From assembly GCA_036558905.1 (NCBI GenBank), contig DATBER010000071.1, positions 1-34,749 of the forward strand: a stretch of 34,749 nucleotides of DNA, in the 5' to 3' direction. The position numbers and the translations under genes are program-made. The notes under the pieces were generated by a model, which searched no databases, had not been told where the DNA came from, and saw nothing but the letters and a program-made list of their open reading frames with translations. The stretch is from DASXRA01 sp036558905. GTDB lineage: Bacteria; Actinomycetota; Actinomycetes; Mycobacteriales; Jatrophihabitantaceae. Positions 1 to 7,357 of this stretch are shown here, one piece after another; positions within the stretch are counted from its first letter, which is position 1, and the number at the start of each line of letters is the position of its first letter.

Positions 1-60
1 GCCGGGAATTGGGCGAATAAGTCCGGTGATCCAGGTGTGCGCTCGCAAGGCGGAGGAGGA

Positions 61-83
61 GCCGATACCGCTGTTGTATCGGC
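61..83. terminator. Inverted repeat, possible terminator
   Basis: GCCGATAC and GTATCGGC form a perfect 8-bp inverted repeat around a 7-base loop. It lies about 70 bases downstream of the stop codon of the minus-strand MFS gene. No U-tract follows on either strand, so termination is only inferred. No gene is recognised in bases 1-151. Confidence 0.35.
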
Positions 84-115
84 GACGACGACAACGCTGC
101 GAGCGTGCGGCTGGG

Positions 116-144
116 CGCCGGAATTATCGTCTGAATTCTCGGCG
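116..144 (-). terminator. Hairpin just downstream of the MFS gene, possible terminator
   Basis: CGCCGGAATT (116-125) pairs with AATTCTCGGCG (134-144) apart from one bulged base, leaving an 8-base loop. It begins 7 bases past the stop codon of the minus-strand MFS gene, the expected place for an intrinsic terminator. The usual T-run is missing, as is common in high-GC actinobacteria. Confidence 0.4.
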
Positions 145-151
145 CGGGGCA

Positions 152-1459
152 CTAGGTCTGGAAGCGCGCCGCCGGCCTGAGCCTGATCACGACGTCGATC
201 AGGCTCAGGTTGCGGCGCCGGGCGACGAGCAGGCCGAGCGTGAGCGCCGCGGCCGCCGACAGCAGGCCGCCGCCGACCATCCCCCACCGCGGTCCGAACG
301 CGCCGGCCACCCAGCCGATGATGGGCGCGCCGATCGGGGTCCCGCCCATGAAGCACATCAGGTACAGCGCCATGACCCGGCCGCGCATGGTCGGCTCGAC
401 GCCCAGCTGTACCGAGGCGTTGGCCGCCGTGGTGAACGTGAGCATCGCCCAGCCGGCCGGCACCAGCAGGGCGGCCGTCGAATTGAAGCCGGGCATCGAT
501 CCGGCCGCGACCTCGATCAGCCCGAACGCGGTCGCCGCGCCCACGAGGAACAGCGACGACGGGCGCCGCGTGCGGCGGGTGGCCAGCACCGCTCCGAGAC
601 ACGCGCCGACGGCCAGCGCGGTCGACAGCAGACCGTATCCGGTGGCCGAGCGGTGGAATACCTGCTTGGCGATCAAGGCCGTGGTGATCTGGAAGTTCAT
701 GCCGAACGTGCCGACGACGAACACCAGCACCAGCGTCAACGCCAGGTCACTTCGGCCCAGAACGTAGCGCACGCCGGCGAGGAGCTGCCCCTTCGCCCGC
801 TCGATCGGCGGGGCCGGGTAGAGCTCGCTCGGGCGCATCAGCCACAGTCCGGCCAGCACAGCCACGCTCGAGCCGGCGTTGGCGACGAACGCCCACCCCG
901 TGCCGACGGCCGTGATCATGAGTCCGGCGACGGCCGGCCCCATGATCCGCGCGCTGTTGAAGATCGTCGAGTTGATGCCGACGGCGTTGGTCAGGTCGTC
1001 GCGGCCGACCATCTCGACGACGAACGACTGCCGGGTGGGCGTGTCGACCGCGCTGACCATGCCCAGGGCGGCGGCCAGCACTAGCACGTGCCAGTACTGC
1101 ACCACCCCGCCGACGTCGAGCAGGCCGAGCGTGAGCGCGATCAGGGCCAGGGCCGACTGCGTACCCAGCAGCAGCTTGCGCTTGTCCAGCCGGTCGGCCA
1201 GCACGCCGCCCCACAGGCCGAGCATGAGCGACGGCCCGAACTGCAGCGCGGTGACGAAGCCCAACGCGGTGCCCGAGTTGGTCAGGTTGAGGACCAGCCA
1301 GTCCTGCGCGACGCGCTGCATCCAGGTGCCGGTGAGCGACACCAGCTGCCCGGAGGCGTAGAGCCGGTAGTTGCGAACCCGCAGCGAGCGGAACATGCCC
1401 CGGGGTTGGCGGGTACGGGAATCCTGTGTCTGGGTAGGTGTGGTGGCAACCGCCGTCAC
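152..1459 (-). CDS. MFS transporter, EntS/MFS_3-like exporter
   Basis: 435-residue integral membrane protein of the major facilitator superfamily, probably a proton-driven exporter of a small toxic compound or siderophore-like molecule. About 12 hydrophobic segments can be read, starting near residue 33 (LYASGQLVSLTGTWMQRVAQDW, shown here only by its key residues G-x-W-x-Q-x-V), a loop-2 motif GGVLADRLDKRKLLL near residue 80, and a charged central loop near residue 215. The GWMQRVAQDWLV-like start is typical of the EntS-type MFS_3 branch. The start is GTG at 1457-1459, overlapping the TGA of the upstream marR gene (GTGA), so the two are translationally coupled. The context suggests an efflux pump under control of that MarR protein. 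The substrate cannot be told from sequence. Confidence 0.85.
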   Translation of the reverse strand: MTAVATTPTQTQDSRTRQPRGMFRSLRVRNYRLYASGQLVSLTGTWMQRVAQDWLVLNLTNSGTALGFVTALQFGPSLMLGLWGGVLADRLDKRKLLLGTQSALALIALTLGLLDVGGVVQYWHVLVLAAALGMVSAVDTPTRQSFVVEMVGRDDLTNAVGINSTIFNSARIMGPAVAGLMITAVGTGWAFVANAGSSVAVLAGLWLMRPSELYPAPPIERAKGQLLAGVRYVLGRSDLALTLVLVFVVGTFGMNFQITTALIAKQVFHRSATGYGLLSTALAVGACLGAVLATRRTRRPSSLFLVGAATAFGLIEVAAGSMPGFNSTAALLVPAGWAMLTFTTAANASVQLGVEPTMRGRVMALYLMCFMGGTPIGAPIIGWVAGAFGPRWGMVGGGLLSAAAALTLGLLVARRRNLSLIDVVIRLRPAARFQT

Positions 1460-1917
1460 AGCTCGGCCAGTTTGTCGAGCACCGGAATCACGTCGCGCAG
1501 GGTCGCCCGCTCCTGGGGCGTCAGCTGGGCCAGTCGCTGCGAGAGCCAGGCGTGGCGTTGCCGGCGTTCAGACTCGAGCAGCTGCGCCCCGGCATCGGTC
1601 AGGGTGATGATCACCTGGCGCTTGTCCGACGGGTGCGCCTCGCGCGAGACGAGCCCCTTCTCCTCGAGGCTGGCCAGCACCTTGGTCATGGACGGGGGCT
1701 GGACCCGCTCGCAGGCGGCCAGGTCGCCGGCGCTCATCGGGCCCTTGCTGTACAGGGTGCCCATGGCCGAGAGCTGCGTGAGCGACACCGACGTGTCGGC
1801 CCGCTGGTTACGCAGGATCCGGGTCAGCCGCAGCAGCGACGGTCGGAGCGTCGCGGCCAGCTCCGCGGCGCTCTGCTTGCTGGGAGCCGTCTGCCGGCTC
1901 GGAGTAATCGATGTCAT
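1456..1917 (-). CDS. MarR family transcriptional regulator
   Basis: 153-residue winged-helix regulator, probably a dimeric repressor released by a small ligand. The family pattern is clear: N-terminal helix (residues 18-40), helix-turn-helix LSAMGTLYSKGPMSAGDLAA through PPSMTKVLASLEEKGLV (about 49-90, seen as two separate stretches), then the wing with the hallmark D-K-R residues in SDKRQVIITLTDAG (about 97-110), and a C-terminal dimerisation helix. It shares a 4-base overlap with the downstream MFS gene, so it most likely regulates itself and that transporter. No Shine-Dalgarno precedes the ATG at 1915-1917. An inverted repeat lies directly upstream (1925-1939), a plausible operator. The gap to pabBC upstream is only 17 bases, so some read-through from pabBC is possible. 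Confidence 0.88.
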   Translation of the reverse strand: MTSITPSRQTAPSKQSAAELAATLRPSLLRLTRILRNQRADTSVSLTQLSAMGTLYSKGPMSAGDLAACERVQPPSMTKVLASLEEKGLVSREAHPSDKRQVIITLTDAGAQLLESERRQRHAWLSQRLAQLTPQERATLRDVIPVLDKLAEL

Positions 1918-1924
1918 GTCAGTA

Positions 1925-1939
1925 GTTAGTTTAGCTAAC
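1925..1939. promoter_or_regulatory. Candidate MarR operator, GTTAG-N5-CTAAC
   Basis: GTTAG and CTAAC form a 5-bp inverted repeat around TTTAG, 7 bases upstream of the marR start codon. It overlaps the last codon of pabBC. AT-rich inverted repeats of this spacing are the usual MarR-family sites, and the stretch is far more AT-rich than its surroundings. A TAAACT hexamer on the minus strand ends 10 bases before the ATG, so the site may cover a promoter for a leaderless or short-leader transcript. Binding is inferred. Confidence 0.5.
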
Positions 1940-3878
1940 GTTCTGGTTTGGCGCCACCGAGCAGTGCCGCCAGCTTGGCCAGCTCGCCGTCACGCCGGGG
2001 TAAGGCCACGCCGTCGACCGACGCGATCGGCACCACAAGACTAAGGCTGCTCGTCCAAAACGCCATGGCGCTCAACAGCTGGTTCACATCGAAGCTGGCC
2101 AGCCGGGTCGGCCGGCCGGCGTCGCGGGCGGCATCCAGCAGGGCCCGGCGGGTGATGCCGGGCAGCAGGTCGTCGCGCAGCGGTGGGGTCACGAGGGTGC
2201 CGTCGTCCAGCAGCAGGAAGACATTGCCCCGGCTGGTTTCCAGCACGGCGCCGTCGTCGCCGACGAACAGCGGCAGCCCGGCCTCCTCGGCCGTGGTCAG
2301 CGCCCCGCGGTCGGCCCACTTGTGCCGCCACAGGCCCGGCGGGCGGACCACGACGCGGACGTCCGAGTGCGCGGGCGGCGGGCCGCCGGGGCTCGCGCTC
2401 ACTTCGACGGAGCCGTTCGGGTGCACAACCACCCGGGCGGCGCCCCGACCCGGAACCGCGACCGACTTGATCCGCGCGGCCAGATCGTCGGGCCGGCCCC
2501 ATCCGTACAGCTCGCGGCAGGAACGGTCCAGCCGGGCCAGGTGATCGGCCAGCCGCACCGGCTCACCGTCGACGGTCAGGATCGTCTCGAGCAGCCCGCC
2601 GCGCAGCTGCTCGGCGGTCGGCTCGACGTCCGGGGTGGCCAGCCGCGGCGTCACCCGAGCGCCGAACGCGCCGAGCAACGGCGCCGCCTTGTGCAGGCAC
2701 TCGCGCCACTCCAGCATCGGGACGCTGTCCGCGGTAATGCCGCCGCCGACGCCCAGCTCGATCGTGTCGCCGGCCACCTCGAACGTCCGGATGGCCACGT
2801 TGAACTCGGCGCCCCAGGCCGGGCTGGCGAACCCGATGGCCCCGGTATAGGCACCCCGGCGGGTCGGCTCCAGGTCCGCGATGGCCCGCATCGCCCGCAG
2901 CTTGGGCGCTCCGGTGACCGAGCCGGGCGGGAACGTCGCGGCCAGCAGCTCGGCGTCGTCGGCGTCGACCCGGGCGGTGACCGTCGAGACCAGATGCCAT
3001 ACGCCGGGGTGCGGTTCGACACTGAGCAGCTCGGGCACGCGCACCGTGCCGATGCGCGCGACCCGGCTCAGGTCGTTGCGCATCAGGTCGACGATCATGA
3101 CGTTCTCGGCGGCGTCCTTGGCCGAGCGCCGCAGGACGGCCGCCGGCACGGACCGGGGCGCCGTCCCCTTGATGGGCGATGACGTGACCAGGTCGCCATG
3201 CCGGCGCAGGAACAGCTCCGGGCTCAGGCTGACGACGCTGCGGCCGTCGCCCAGATCGACGAACGCCCCGTACGCCGGCGCCAGGCGAGCCGCGGCGTCG
3301 GCGAACAGCCCGGCTGCGGATCCGGCGAACGGCGCCCGCACCCGTGTGCACACGTTCACCTGGTACAGCTCGCCGGCCCGGATCAGCTCGATGGCCCGCT
3401 CCACGGCGTCCAGGTGGCCGGCCGGGGGCGGCCCGTCGAAGTCGCCGACCGTCCACTGTGGATGCTCTCGAGTCGGCGTACGCAGCGCGTCGAGGAGGAC
3501 ATCGTCGGGGCGTGCTCTGGTGCCCAGCGACTCGAACCACCACTGGCCGTCGGCGTAGCGCAGGAGGCGGTCGTAGAAGGCCAGCTGCGGCGGGCCGTCG
3601 TAGCCGATGACCCCGAACCACCCCCCACCGACGACGCGACTTTGACCCCCGAATGCGCGCTTATCTGCCGTCTGAGCGTGCTTTCGGGGGTCAAAGTCGG
3701 CCAGGACGGAGAGGTCGCCGCTGCGCCGGACCGGGTCGCACGCCACGATGGCCCCGCCGCCGGCCCACGCTCCCCACAGGCACACCAGTCCCGAACGGCC
3801 GGCCAGTCGGCGCACCAGTTCGGCGGGCGACGGTCCCGGCCCGAGCGGTTCGGCAAGCACCCGCGTAGCCTGCCGCAT
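1935..3878 (-). CDS. pabBC: Fused aminodeoxychorismate synthase component I / aminodeoxychorismate lyase
   Basis: 647-residue cytosolic bifunctional enzyme for p-aminobenzoate, a folate precursor. The N-terminal PabB part (about 1-420) converts chorismate to aminodeoxychorismate: visible motifs are ELYQVNVCTR, SSPIKGTAPR with the active-site lysine, ENVMIVDLMRNDLSRV and FPPGSVTGAPKLRAM. The C-terminal PabC part (about 430-647) is a PLP lyase of the branched-chain aminotransferase fold that releases pyruvate: GLLETILTVDG, a lysine in HKWADRGAL, and ETSRGNVFLLLDDG. I chose ATG at 3876-3878; an upstream in-frame start at 3953 would run into the divergent DUF2530 gene. The start lies one base from the DUF2530 start. 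About 20 residues near position 60-80 are encoded by a perfect 16-bp-armed palindrome (3638-3698), which looks like an inserted element. The glutamine amidotransferase subunit (PabA) is not in the window. Confidence 0.9.
   Translation of the reverse strand: MRQATRVLAEPLGPGPSPAELVRRLAGRSGLVCLWGAWAGGGAIVACDPVRRSGDLSVLADFDPRKHAQTADKRAFGGQSRVVGGGWFGVIGYDGPPQLAFYDRLLRYADGQWWFESLGTRARPDDVLLDALRTPTREHPQWTVGDFDGPPPAGHLDAVERAIELIRAGELYQVNVCTRVRAPFAGSAAGLFADAAARLAPAYGAFVDLGDGRSVVSLSPELFLRRHGDLVTSSPIKGTAPRSVPAAVLRRSAKDAAENVMIVDLMRNDLSRVARIGTVRVPELLSVEPHPGVWHLVSTVTARVDADDAELLAATFPPGSVTGAPKLRAMRAIADLEPTRRGAYTGAIGFASPAWGAEFNVAIRTFEVAGDTIELGVGGGITADSVPMLEWRECLHKAAPLLGAFGARVTPRLATPDVEPTAEQLRGGLLETILTVDGEPVRLADHLARLDRSCRELYGWGRPDDLAARIKSVAVPGRGAARVVVHPNGSVEVSASPGGPPPAHSDVRVVVRPPGLWRHKWADRGALTTAEEAGLPLFVGDDGAVLETSRGNVFLLLDDGTLVTPPLRDDLLPGITRRALLDAARDAGRPTRLASFDVNQLLSAMAFWTSSLSLVVPIASVDGVALPRRDGELAKLAALLGGAKPER
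3638..3698. repeat. Nested palindromic element inside pabBC
   Basis: GACTTTGACCCCCGAA (3638-3653) is repeated as its exact reverse complement at 3683-3698. The 29-base loop has a second, imperfect inverted repeat (GCGCGCTTA against TGAGCGTGC). The element is read through in frame as part of PabB, coding Asp/Arg/Lys/Ala-rich sequence between the N-terminal strand region and the GWFGVIGYD motif. Coding constraint does not explain a 16-bp perfect palindrome. It has the same build as the palindromes at 15792, 30216 and 26128. Confidence 0.85.
3866..3871 (+). promoter_or_regulatory. Candidate -10 hexamer for a leaderless DUF2530 transcript
   Basis: TAGCCT fits the TAnnnT actinobacterial -10 pattern and ends 8 bases before the GTG start at 3880. 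There is no Shine-Dalgarno between, so transcription starting at or next to the GTG is the simplest reading. The hexamer lies inside the first codons of pabBC on the other strand. Confidence 0.4.
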
Positions 3879-3879
3879 T

Positions 3880-4116
3880 GTGGCGAAACGGGAGCTGAAG
3901 ACGCCCCCTGAGCCGATGCAGGTCGACAGCCGGCGCGTCGTGCTCATCGGCACCGCGCTGTGGTTCGTCGGATTCGTCGTGCTGCTGCCGTTCTACGACT
4001 GGCTGGGCCGCCACGACCATCGGATCTGGCTGTGGACCTGCCTGGCCGGCTGGATCCTCGGGCTGATCGGCCTGCCCCTCGTGCGCAAGCACCGCAAGGA
4101 AGGCCGCACGCGCTAA
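3880..4116 (+). CDS. DUF2530 two-helix membrane protein
   Basis: 78-residue actinobacterial protein of unknown function. After a charged N-terminus (AKRELKTPPEPMQVDSRRVV) come two transmembrane helices, LIGTALWFVGFVVLLPFYDW (about 22-41) and WLWTCLAGWILGLIGLPLV (about 51-69), and a basic tail RKHRKEGRTR. This layout is the DUF2530 pattern. GTG at 3880 is the start because homologous sequence begins there, and the longer frame from 3748 would be antisense to pabBC. Its stop overlaps the DUF3027 stop by four bases in convergent orientation (4113-4116). No function can be given beyond membrane location. Confidence 0.85.
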   Translation: MAKRELKTPPEPMQVDSRRVVLIGTALWFVGFVVLLPFYDWLGRHDHRIWLWTCLAGWILGLIGLPLVRKHRKEGRTR

Positions 4117-4877
4117 GCCTCGTCGGCCGCGACCGCAACGCCGTCGACCTCGACCTCGGCGTCGTCGTACACGTCACCGGTCGGCTCGGACAGCGGCGGT
4201 ACCTCGACGACGGCCTCCGAGTGCGCGCCGCAGCCGTACTCGACGCTCACCACGCGGCCTTCGGCGCCGGTCACCTCGTTGCCGCACACCCCGAATCCGG
4301 CACGCAGCGAACCGGACAGGGGCAGCAGGAACCCACAGGTACCGCAGTGTCCGGGCGCGTTGCGGGCCATCGCCGAGGCAGGACCGGTGTCGCCCTCATA
4401 CCAGCGCGCGGCCAGGTCCAGGCGCCCCTCGCGGGACAGCACCCGCTCGCGGCCCAGTCCGAGCCCGAACGCGACGTCGTCGACGTCGGCGTCGCCGGAG
4501 GAGGTGTAGCCCGGCACGAGGCGCCAGTCGTCGGCCGGCGCCGGCAGCAGGTCGCCCGGACTCAGATCGCCCGCCCGCACCCGCTCGCTCCACGGCACCC
4601 ACTCCGGCGCGAGCAGCGCACCCGCGCCGGGCAGCAGCACCACCTCGTCGACCGTGACGGCCTTCGCGCGGGGTGGGCGAGCCACCGTTACCGCCCAGTA
4701 CCACCCCGAGTAGCCGGGCACCGTCGCCGCGAACGCGTGCGTCGCGACCCGTTCGGCCTCGGCCCGCACACCGAGGTGCTGGCCGACCTGCTCACCACCC
4801 ACCTCGACGGCTGCGACACGCGCAGTGTCGACAGCGTTTACGCAGACCGAATCCGGCTTGATTGACGACGCGATCAC
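4113..4877 (-). CDS. DUF3027 family protein
   Basis: 254-residue protein of the actinobacterial DUF3027 family; function unknown. The N-terminal part is a conserved block with HAFAATVPGYSGWYWAVTVAR (key residues G-Y-x-G-W-Y-W), followed by a segment LLPGAGALLAPEWVPWSERV. The C-terminal third has four spaced cysteines in HCGTCGFLLPL, GVCGNEVT and EYGCGAHSE, consistent with a zinc-ribbon. The tail is acidic. The start is GTG at 4875-4877; a CACAAT hexamer lies six bases upstream of it on the minus strand, suggesting a leaderless transcript. It is divergent from the MFS gene that follows, an arrangement I recall as common for DUF3027 in actinobacteria. Confidence 0.85.
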   Translation of the reverse strand: MIASSIKPDSVCVNAVDTARVAAVEVGGEQVGQHLGVRAEAERVATHAFAATVPGYSGWYWAVTVARPPRAKAVTVDEVVLLPGAGALLAPEWVPWSERVRAGDLSPGDLLPAPADDWRLVPGYTSSGDADVDDVAFGLGLGRERVLSREGRLDLAARWYEGDTGPASAMARNAPGHCGTCGFLLPLSGSLRAGFGVCGNEVTGAEGRVVSVEYGCGAHSEAVVEVPPLSEPTGDVYDDAEVEVDGVAVAADEA

Positions 4878-4883
4878 GCGTCC

Positions 4884-4916
4884 ATTGTGACGGATGCCGC
4901 GAGGCTACGGCAGGAT
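4884..4916. promoter_or_regulatory. Back-to-back candidate -10 elements between DUF3027 and MFS genes
   Basis: On the minus strand CACAAT (4884-4889) ends six bases before the DUF3027 GTG. On the plus strand CAGGAT (4911-4916) ends six bases before GTG 4923 of the MFS gene. Both fit leaderless promoters with start codon near +1, and neither gene has a Shine-Dalgarno. No -35 element was assigned. Confidence 0.35.
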
Positions 4917-4922
4917 GGGCGT

Positions 4923-6605
4923 GTGGCCCGCAAAGACGACAAGCAACCGCGCAAGCGGTTCACGAAGTCTGGGCACACCACGCATCATCCGCGCACGCCG
5001 ACTCAGCCAGGCTATGGCCCGCCACCGACGCAGCCGTACCCGCAACAGCACGCGCAGCGGCCGGCGGGGTACGAGACCGCACGTTATCCGCAGAACCAGC
5101 CCACCGACTACGTTCCGCCGCCCCGCCGGCCGGGCAGCTACGACTCGCCCACCTATCACCACGTGCACGGGCAAAGCACCCCACCCGGTGCCGACCCGAC
5201 GGCGCAGCTGCCCGGGACGCCCCCCAAGAACACGGTGACGCGGGCGGTCGTGAGCCGCAGCAACGAACTCGCCCGCAACGTCACCCGGAAGGTCATCAAC
5301 GCCAGCAAGGCCGACGGCGCCGACGAGTCCGGGCTCACCGCGATGATCTGGAACCAGGTCCTCGCCAACGGCACCGACGCGATGATCGCCGTCGCGCTGG
5401 CCAGCACGGTCTTCTTCGGCGCCTCGACCTCCGCGCAGAAGGGCAACATCCTTCTCTACCTGCTGGTCACGATGGCGCCGTTCGCGATCGTCGCACCGAT
5501 CATCGGCCCGGCGCTGGATCGCCTGCAGCACGGCCGCCGCTGGGCGATGGCCGGCACGGCGTTCGGCCGCGCGGTGCTGGCCGCGGTCATGGCGGGGCAC
5601 CCCAAGGACCTGCTGGTGCTCTATCCCTGCGCGCTGGGTTCGCTCGTGCTCTCCAAGGCGTACAGCGTGATCCGGGCGTCGGCCGCCCCGAAACTCGTGC
5701 CACCGGGCATGACGCTCGTCGAGGCGAACTCCCGGCTCCAGATCTTCAGCCTCGCCGCCGGGCTGATCGGCGGTGGCTTCATCGGCATCGTCATCAAGAT
5801 CACCGGCGACTCGTATTCCACGGGTTTGTGGGTCACCGCGGTGGCGTTCTGCGTATGCGGCTACTTCGCCCTCCGGCTGCCCAAGCAGATCGACACGGTG
5901 AGTTCGGCGCCGCCACCGCGAACTCAGCGCAGCGACACCGAACCCCGCCTGGGCATCGTGCGGCGCATGCAGGCCTGGGCCAAGCGCGGATTCGCCGCCG
6001 TGGTGATCACCTCCCTGCAGGGCGAGGCCATGCTCCGCTTCCTGGCCGGCTTCCTGACGATCTTCCTGGTGTTCCACATCGAGACGACCTCGCACGGCTG
6101 GGAGGCGGCGGCCGCGCTCGGCGGCATCGTCCTCGGGTCGGGCGCGGGCAGCTTCATCGGCACCGGCATCGGCACCCGGCTGAAACTCGCCCACCCCGAA
6201 CGGATCATCCTGCTCTGCGTGGCGGCGGCCGTGCTCACGTGCGTGCTGACCGCGATCCTGTTCTCGATCCCGATCGCGATCATGTGCATGGTCATCAGCT
6301 CGACCACCAATGGCCTGGGCAAGATGTCGCTGGACGCCGTGATCCAGCGCGACATCATCGAGTCGTTGCGGGCGAGTGCCTTCGCCCGCTCCGAGACGTT
6401 TCTGCAGCTGGCCTGGGTGTTCGGCGCGGCCGTCGGAGTGCTCCTGCCGTCCGAGAACGGGTCGCTCGGATTCTGGGTGGCGGCCGCGGTTCTGGGCGCC
6501 GGCTGTGCGCTGGTCGTGGTGCGCAACCGGGCAATGAAGCGCGCTGCTGCCGCACCGCGTGCATTGCCGCCCGGCAACGTCGCCCCGGGTCATCCGCAGT
6601 CGTAG
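4923..6605 (+). CDS. Large MFS-type membrane protein with Pro/Gln/Tyr-rich N-terminus
   Basis: 560 residues from GTG 4923 (572 from an alternative GTG at 4887). The first 100 residues are hydrophilic and rich in Pro, Gln, Tyr and His, so probably a disordered cytoplasmic tail. From about residue 140 there are 10-12 hydrophobic segments, with PIIGPALDRLQHGRRWAM matching the MFS loop-2 motif and a charged central loop (KQIDTVSSAPPPRTQRSDTEPR region). It belongs to the MFS family usually found next to DUF3027 in actinobacteria. The substrate is unknown. I prefer 4923 because a CAGGAT hexamer precedes it and because 4887 overlaps the DUF3027 promoter. Its TAG stop (6603-6605) uses the first two bases of the inverted-repeat element that follows. 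Confidence 0.8.
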   Translation: MARKDDKQPRKRFTKSGHTTHHPRTPTQPGYGPPPTQPYPQQHAQRPAGYETARYPQNQPTDYVPPPRRPGSYDSPTYHHVHGQSTPPGADPTAQLPGTPPKNTVTRAVVSRSNELARNVTRKVINASKADGADESGLTAMIWNQVLANGTDAMIAVALASTVFFGASTSAQKGNILLYLLVTMAPFAIVAPIIGPALDRLQHGRRWAMAGTAFGRAVLAAVMAGHPKDLLVLYPCALGSLVLSKAYSVIRASAAPKLVPPGMTLVEANSRLQIFSLAAGLIGGGFIGIVIKITGDSYSTGLWVTAVAFCVCGYFALRLPKQIDTVSSAPPPRTQRSDTEPRLGIVRRMQAWAKRGFAAVVITSLQGEAMLRFLAGFLTIFLVFHIETTSHGWEAAAALGGIVLGSGAGSFIGTGIGTRLKLAHPERIILLCVAAAVLTCVLTAILFSIPIAIMCMVISSTTNGLGKMSLDAVIQRDIIESLRASAFARSETFLQLAWVFGAAVGVLLPSENGSLGFWVAAAVLGAGCALVVVRNRAMKRAAAAPRALPPGNVAPGHPQS

Positions 6606-6777
6606 GGCGTGTCCCGTGATTCCGGCTCGTCGCGAGCGGCGGTCAGGTGCGTCAGCTGCTGGCTGCGAACAGCGACGAAGGAGGAGGCCACAGCAGCGCG
6701 ATGGACGACGACGAGGACGCCGCAGATGGCGTGCCTGAGCGACGCGCAGCAGAGCGTGGAATTCCGGGACACGCCCT
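6604..6777. mobile_element. MITE-like element with 13-bp terminal inverted repeats
   Basis: AGGGCGTGTCCCG (6604-6616) is repeated as its exact reverse complement at 6765-6777, bounding 174 bp. Next to it the similarity goes on in degenerate form (TGATTCCGG against GGAATTCC). No transposase is encoded. The element fills the whole MFS-to-mqnB gap: the MFS stop codon includes its first two bases and the mqnB ATG begins one base past its end. I see no clear target-site duplication. A solo remnant of an insertion sequence or a miniature transposable element is inferred from this structure. Confidence 0.6.
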
Positions 6778-6778
6778 G

Positions 6779-7357
6779 ATGAGACTGCTCGTCGTCACCG
6801 CTGTTCCGGCCGAGCGCGATGCCCTCGCCGCCGGTTCTGATGTGGTCGTCGCCGGTATCGGAACGGCCGCCGCAGCATCGGCCACCTCGGCCGCGCTGAC
6901 CCGTGATCGATACGACCTGGTGATCAGTGCCGGCATCGCCGGCGGCTTCGACGTACCTCTCGGCACGGTGGTGATCGCCTCGCGCATCGTGCACGCCGAC
7001 CTGGGCATCGAGACACCCGACGGCTTCGAGCCGATCGGCACGCCGGCGCTGGATGTGCAACCTGACGTAGCGGCCGACCTGGCCGTCCGCACCAACGGGG
7101 TCATAGGCACAGTGCTCACCGTCTCGACCGTCACCGGCACGGCCGCCACCACCGCAACCCTGCGCGCTCGATTTCCGGACGCGGTCGCCGAGGCGATGGA
7201 GGGATTCGGCGTCGCCACCGCCGCGGCCCAGCACGGCGTGCCGTTCGCCGAGGTGCGCGCCATCAGCAACCTGGTCGGTCCGCGTGACCGGCCGTCCTGG
7301 CGGATCCCCGAGGCCCTCGCCGCACTCGGGAAAGCATTCGAGGAGATCACCCGATGA
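6779..7357 (+). CDS. mqnB: Futalosine hydrolase
   Basis: 192-residue cytosolic enzyme of the futalosine menaquinone pathway. It releases hypoxanthine from futalosine to give dehypoxanthine futalosine. The fold is that of MTA/SAH nucleosidases: an N-terminal LLVVTAVPAERDAL, the glycine-rich strand VVVAGIGTAAAASAT, ISAGIAGGF, and the C-terminal EAMEGFGVATAAAQHGVPFAEVRAISN with the conserved Glu-Met-Glu purine/ribose site and the Asn at the domain end. The ATG at 6779-6781 begins right where homology begins; upstream in-frame sequence is the inverted-repeat element. No good Shine-Dalgarno precedes it. Its stop overlaps the mqnD start (ATGA), so the two are coupled. Other pathway genes (mqnA, mqnC) are not in the window. 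Confidence 0.9.
   Translation: MRLLVVTAVPAERDALAAGSDVVVAGIGTAAAASATSAALTRDRYDLVISAGIAGGFDVPLGTVVIASRIVHADLGIETPDGFEPIGTPALDVQPDVAADLAVRTNGVIGTVLTVSTVTGTAATTATLRARFPDAVAEAMEGFGVATAAAQHGVPFAEVRAISNLVGPRDRPSWRIPEALAALGKAFEEITR

Noticed and set aside
4905..6593. 562-residue minus-strand frame opposite the MFS gene
   Set aside because: Rich in Arg, Asp, Gln and His with no hydrophobic segments or motifs; a mirror frame.
6647..6778. 44-residue N-terminal extension of mqnB
   Set aside because: The coding lies wholly in the inverted-repeat element, has an acidic low-complexity sequence, and nucleosidase homology begins at the ATG 6779.
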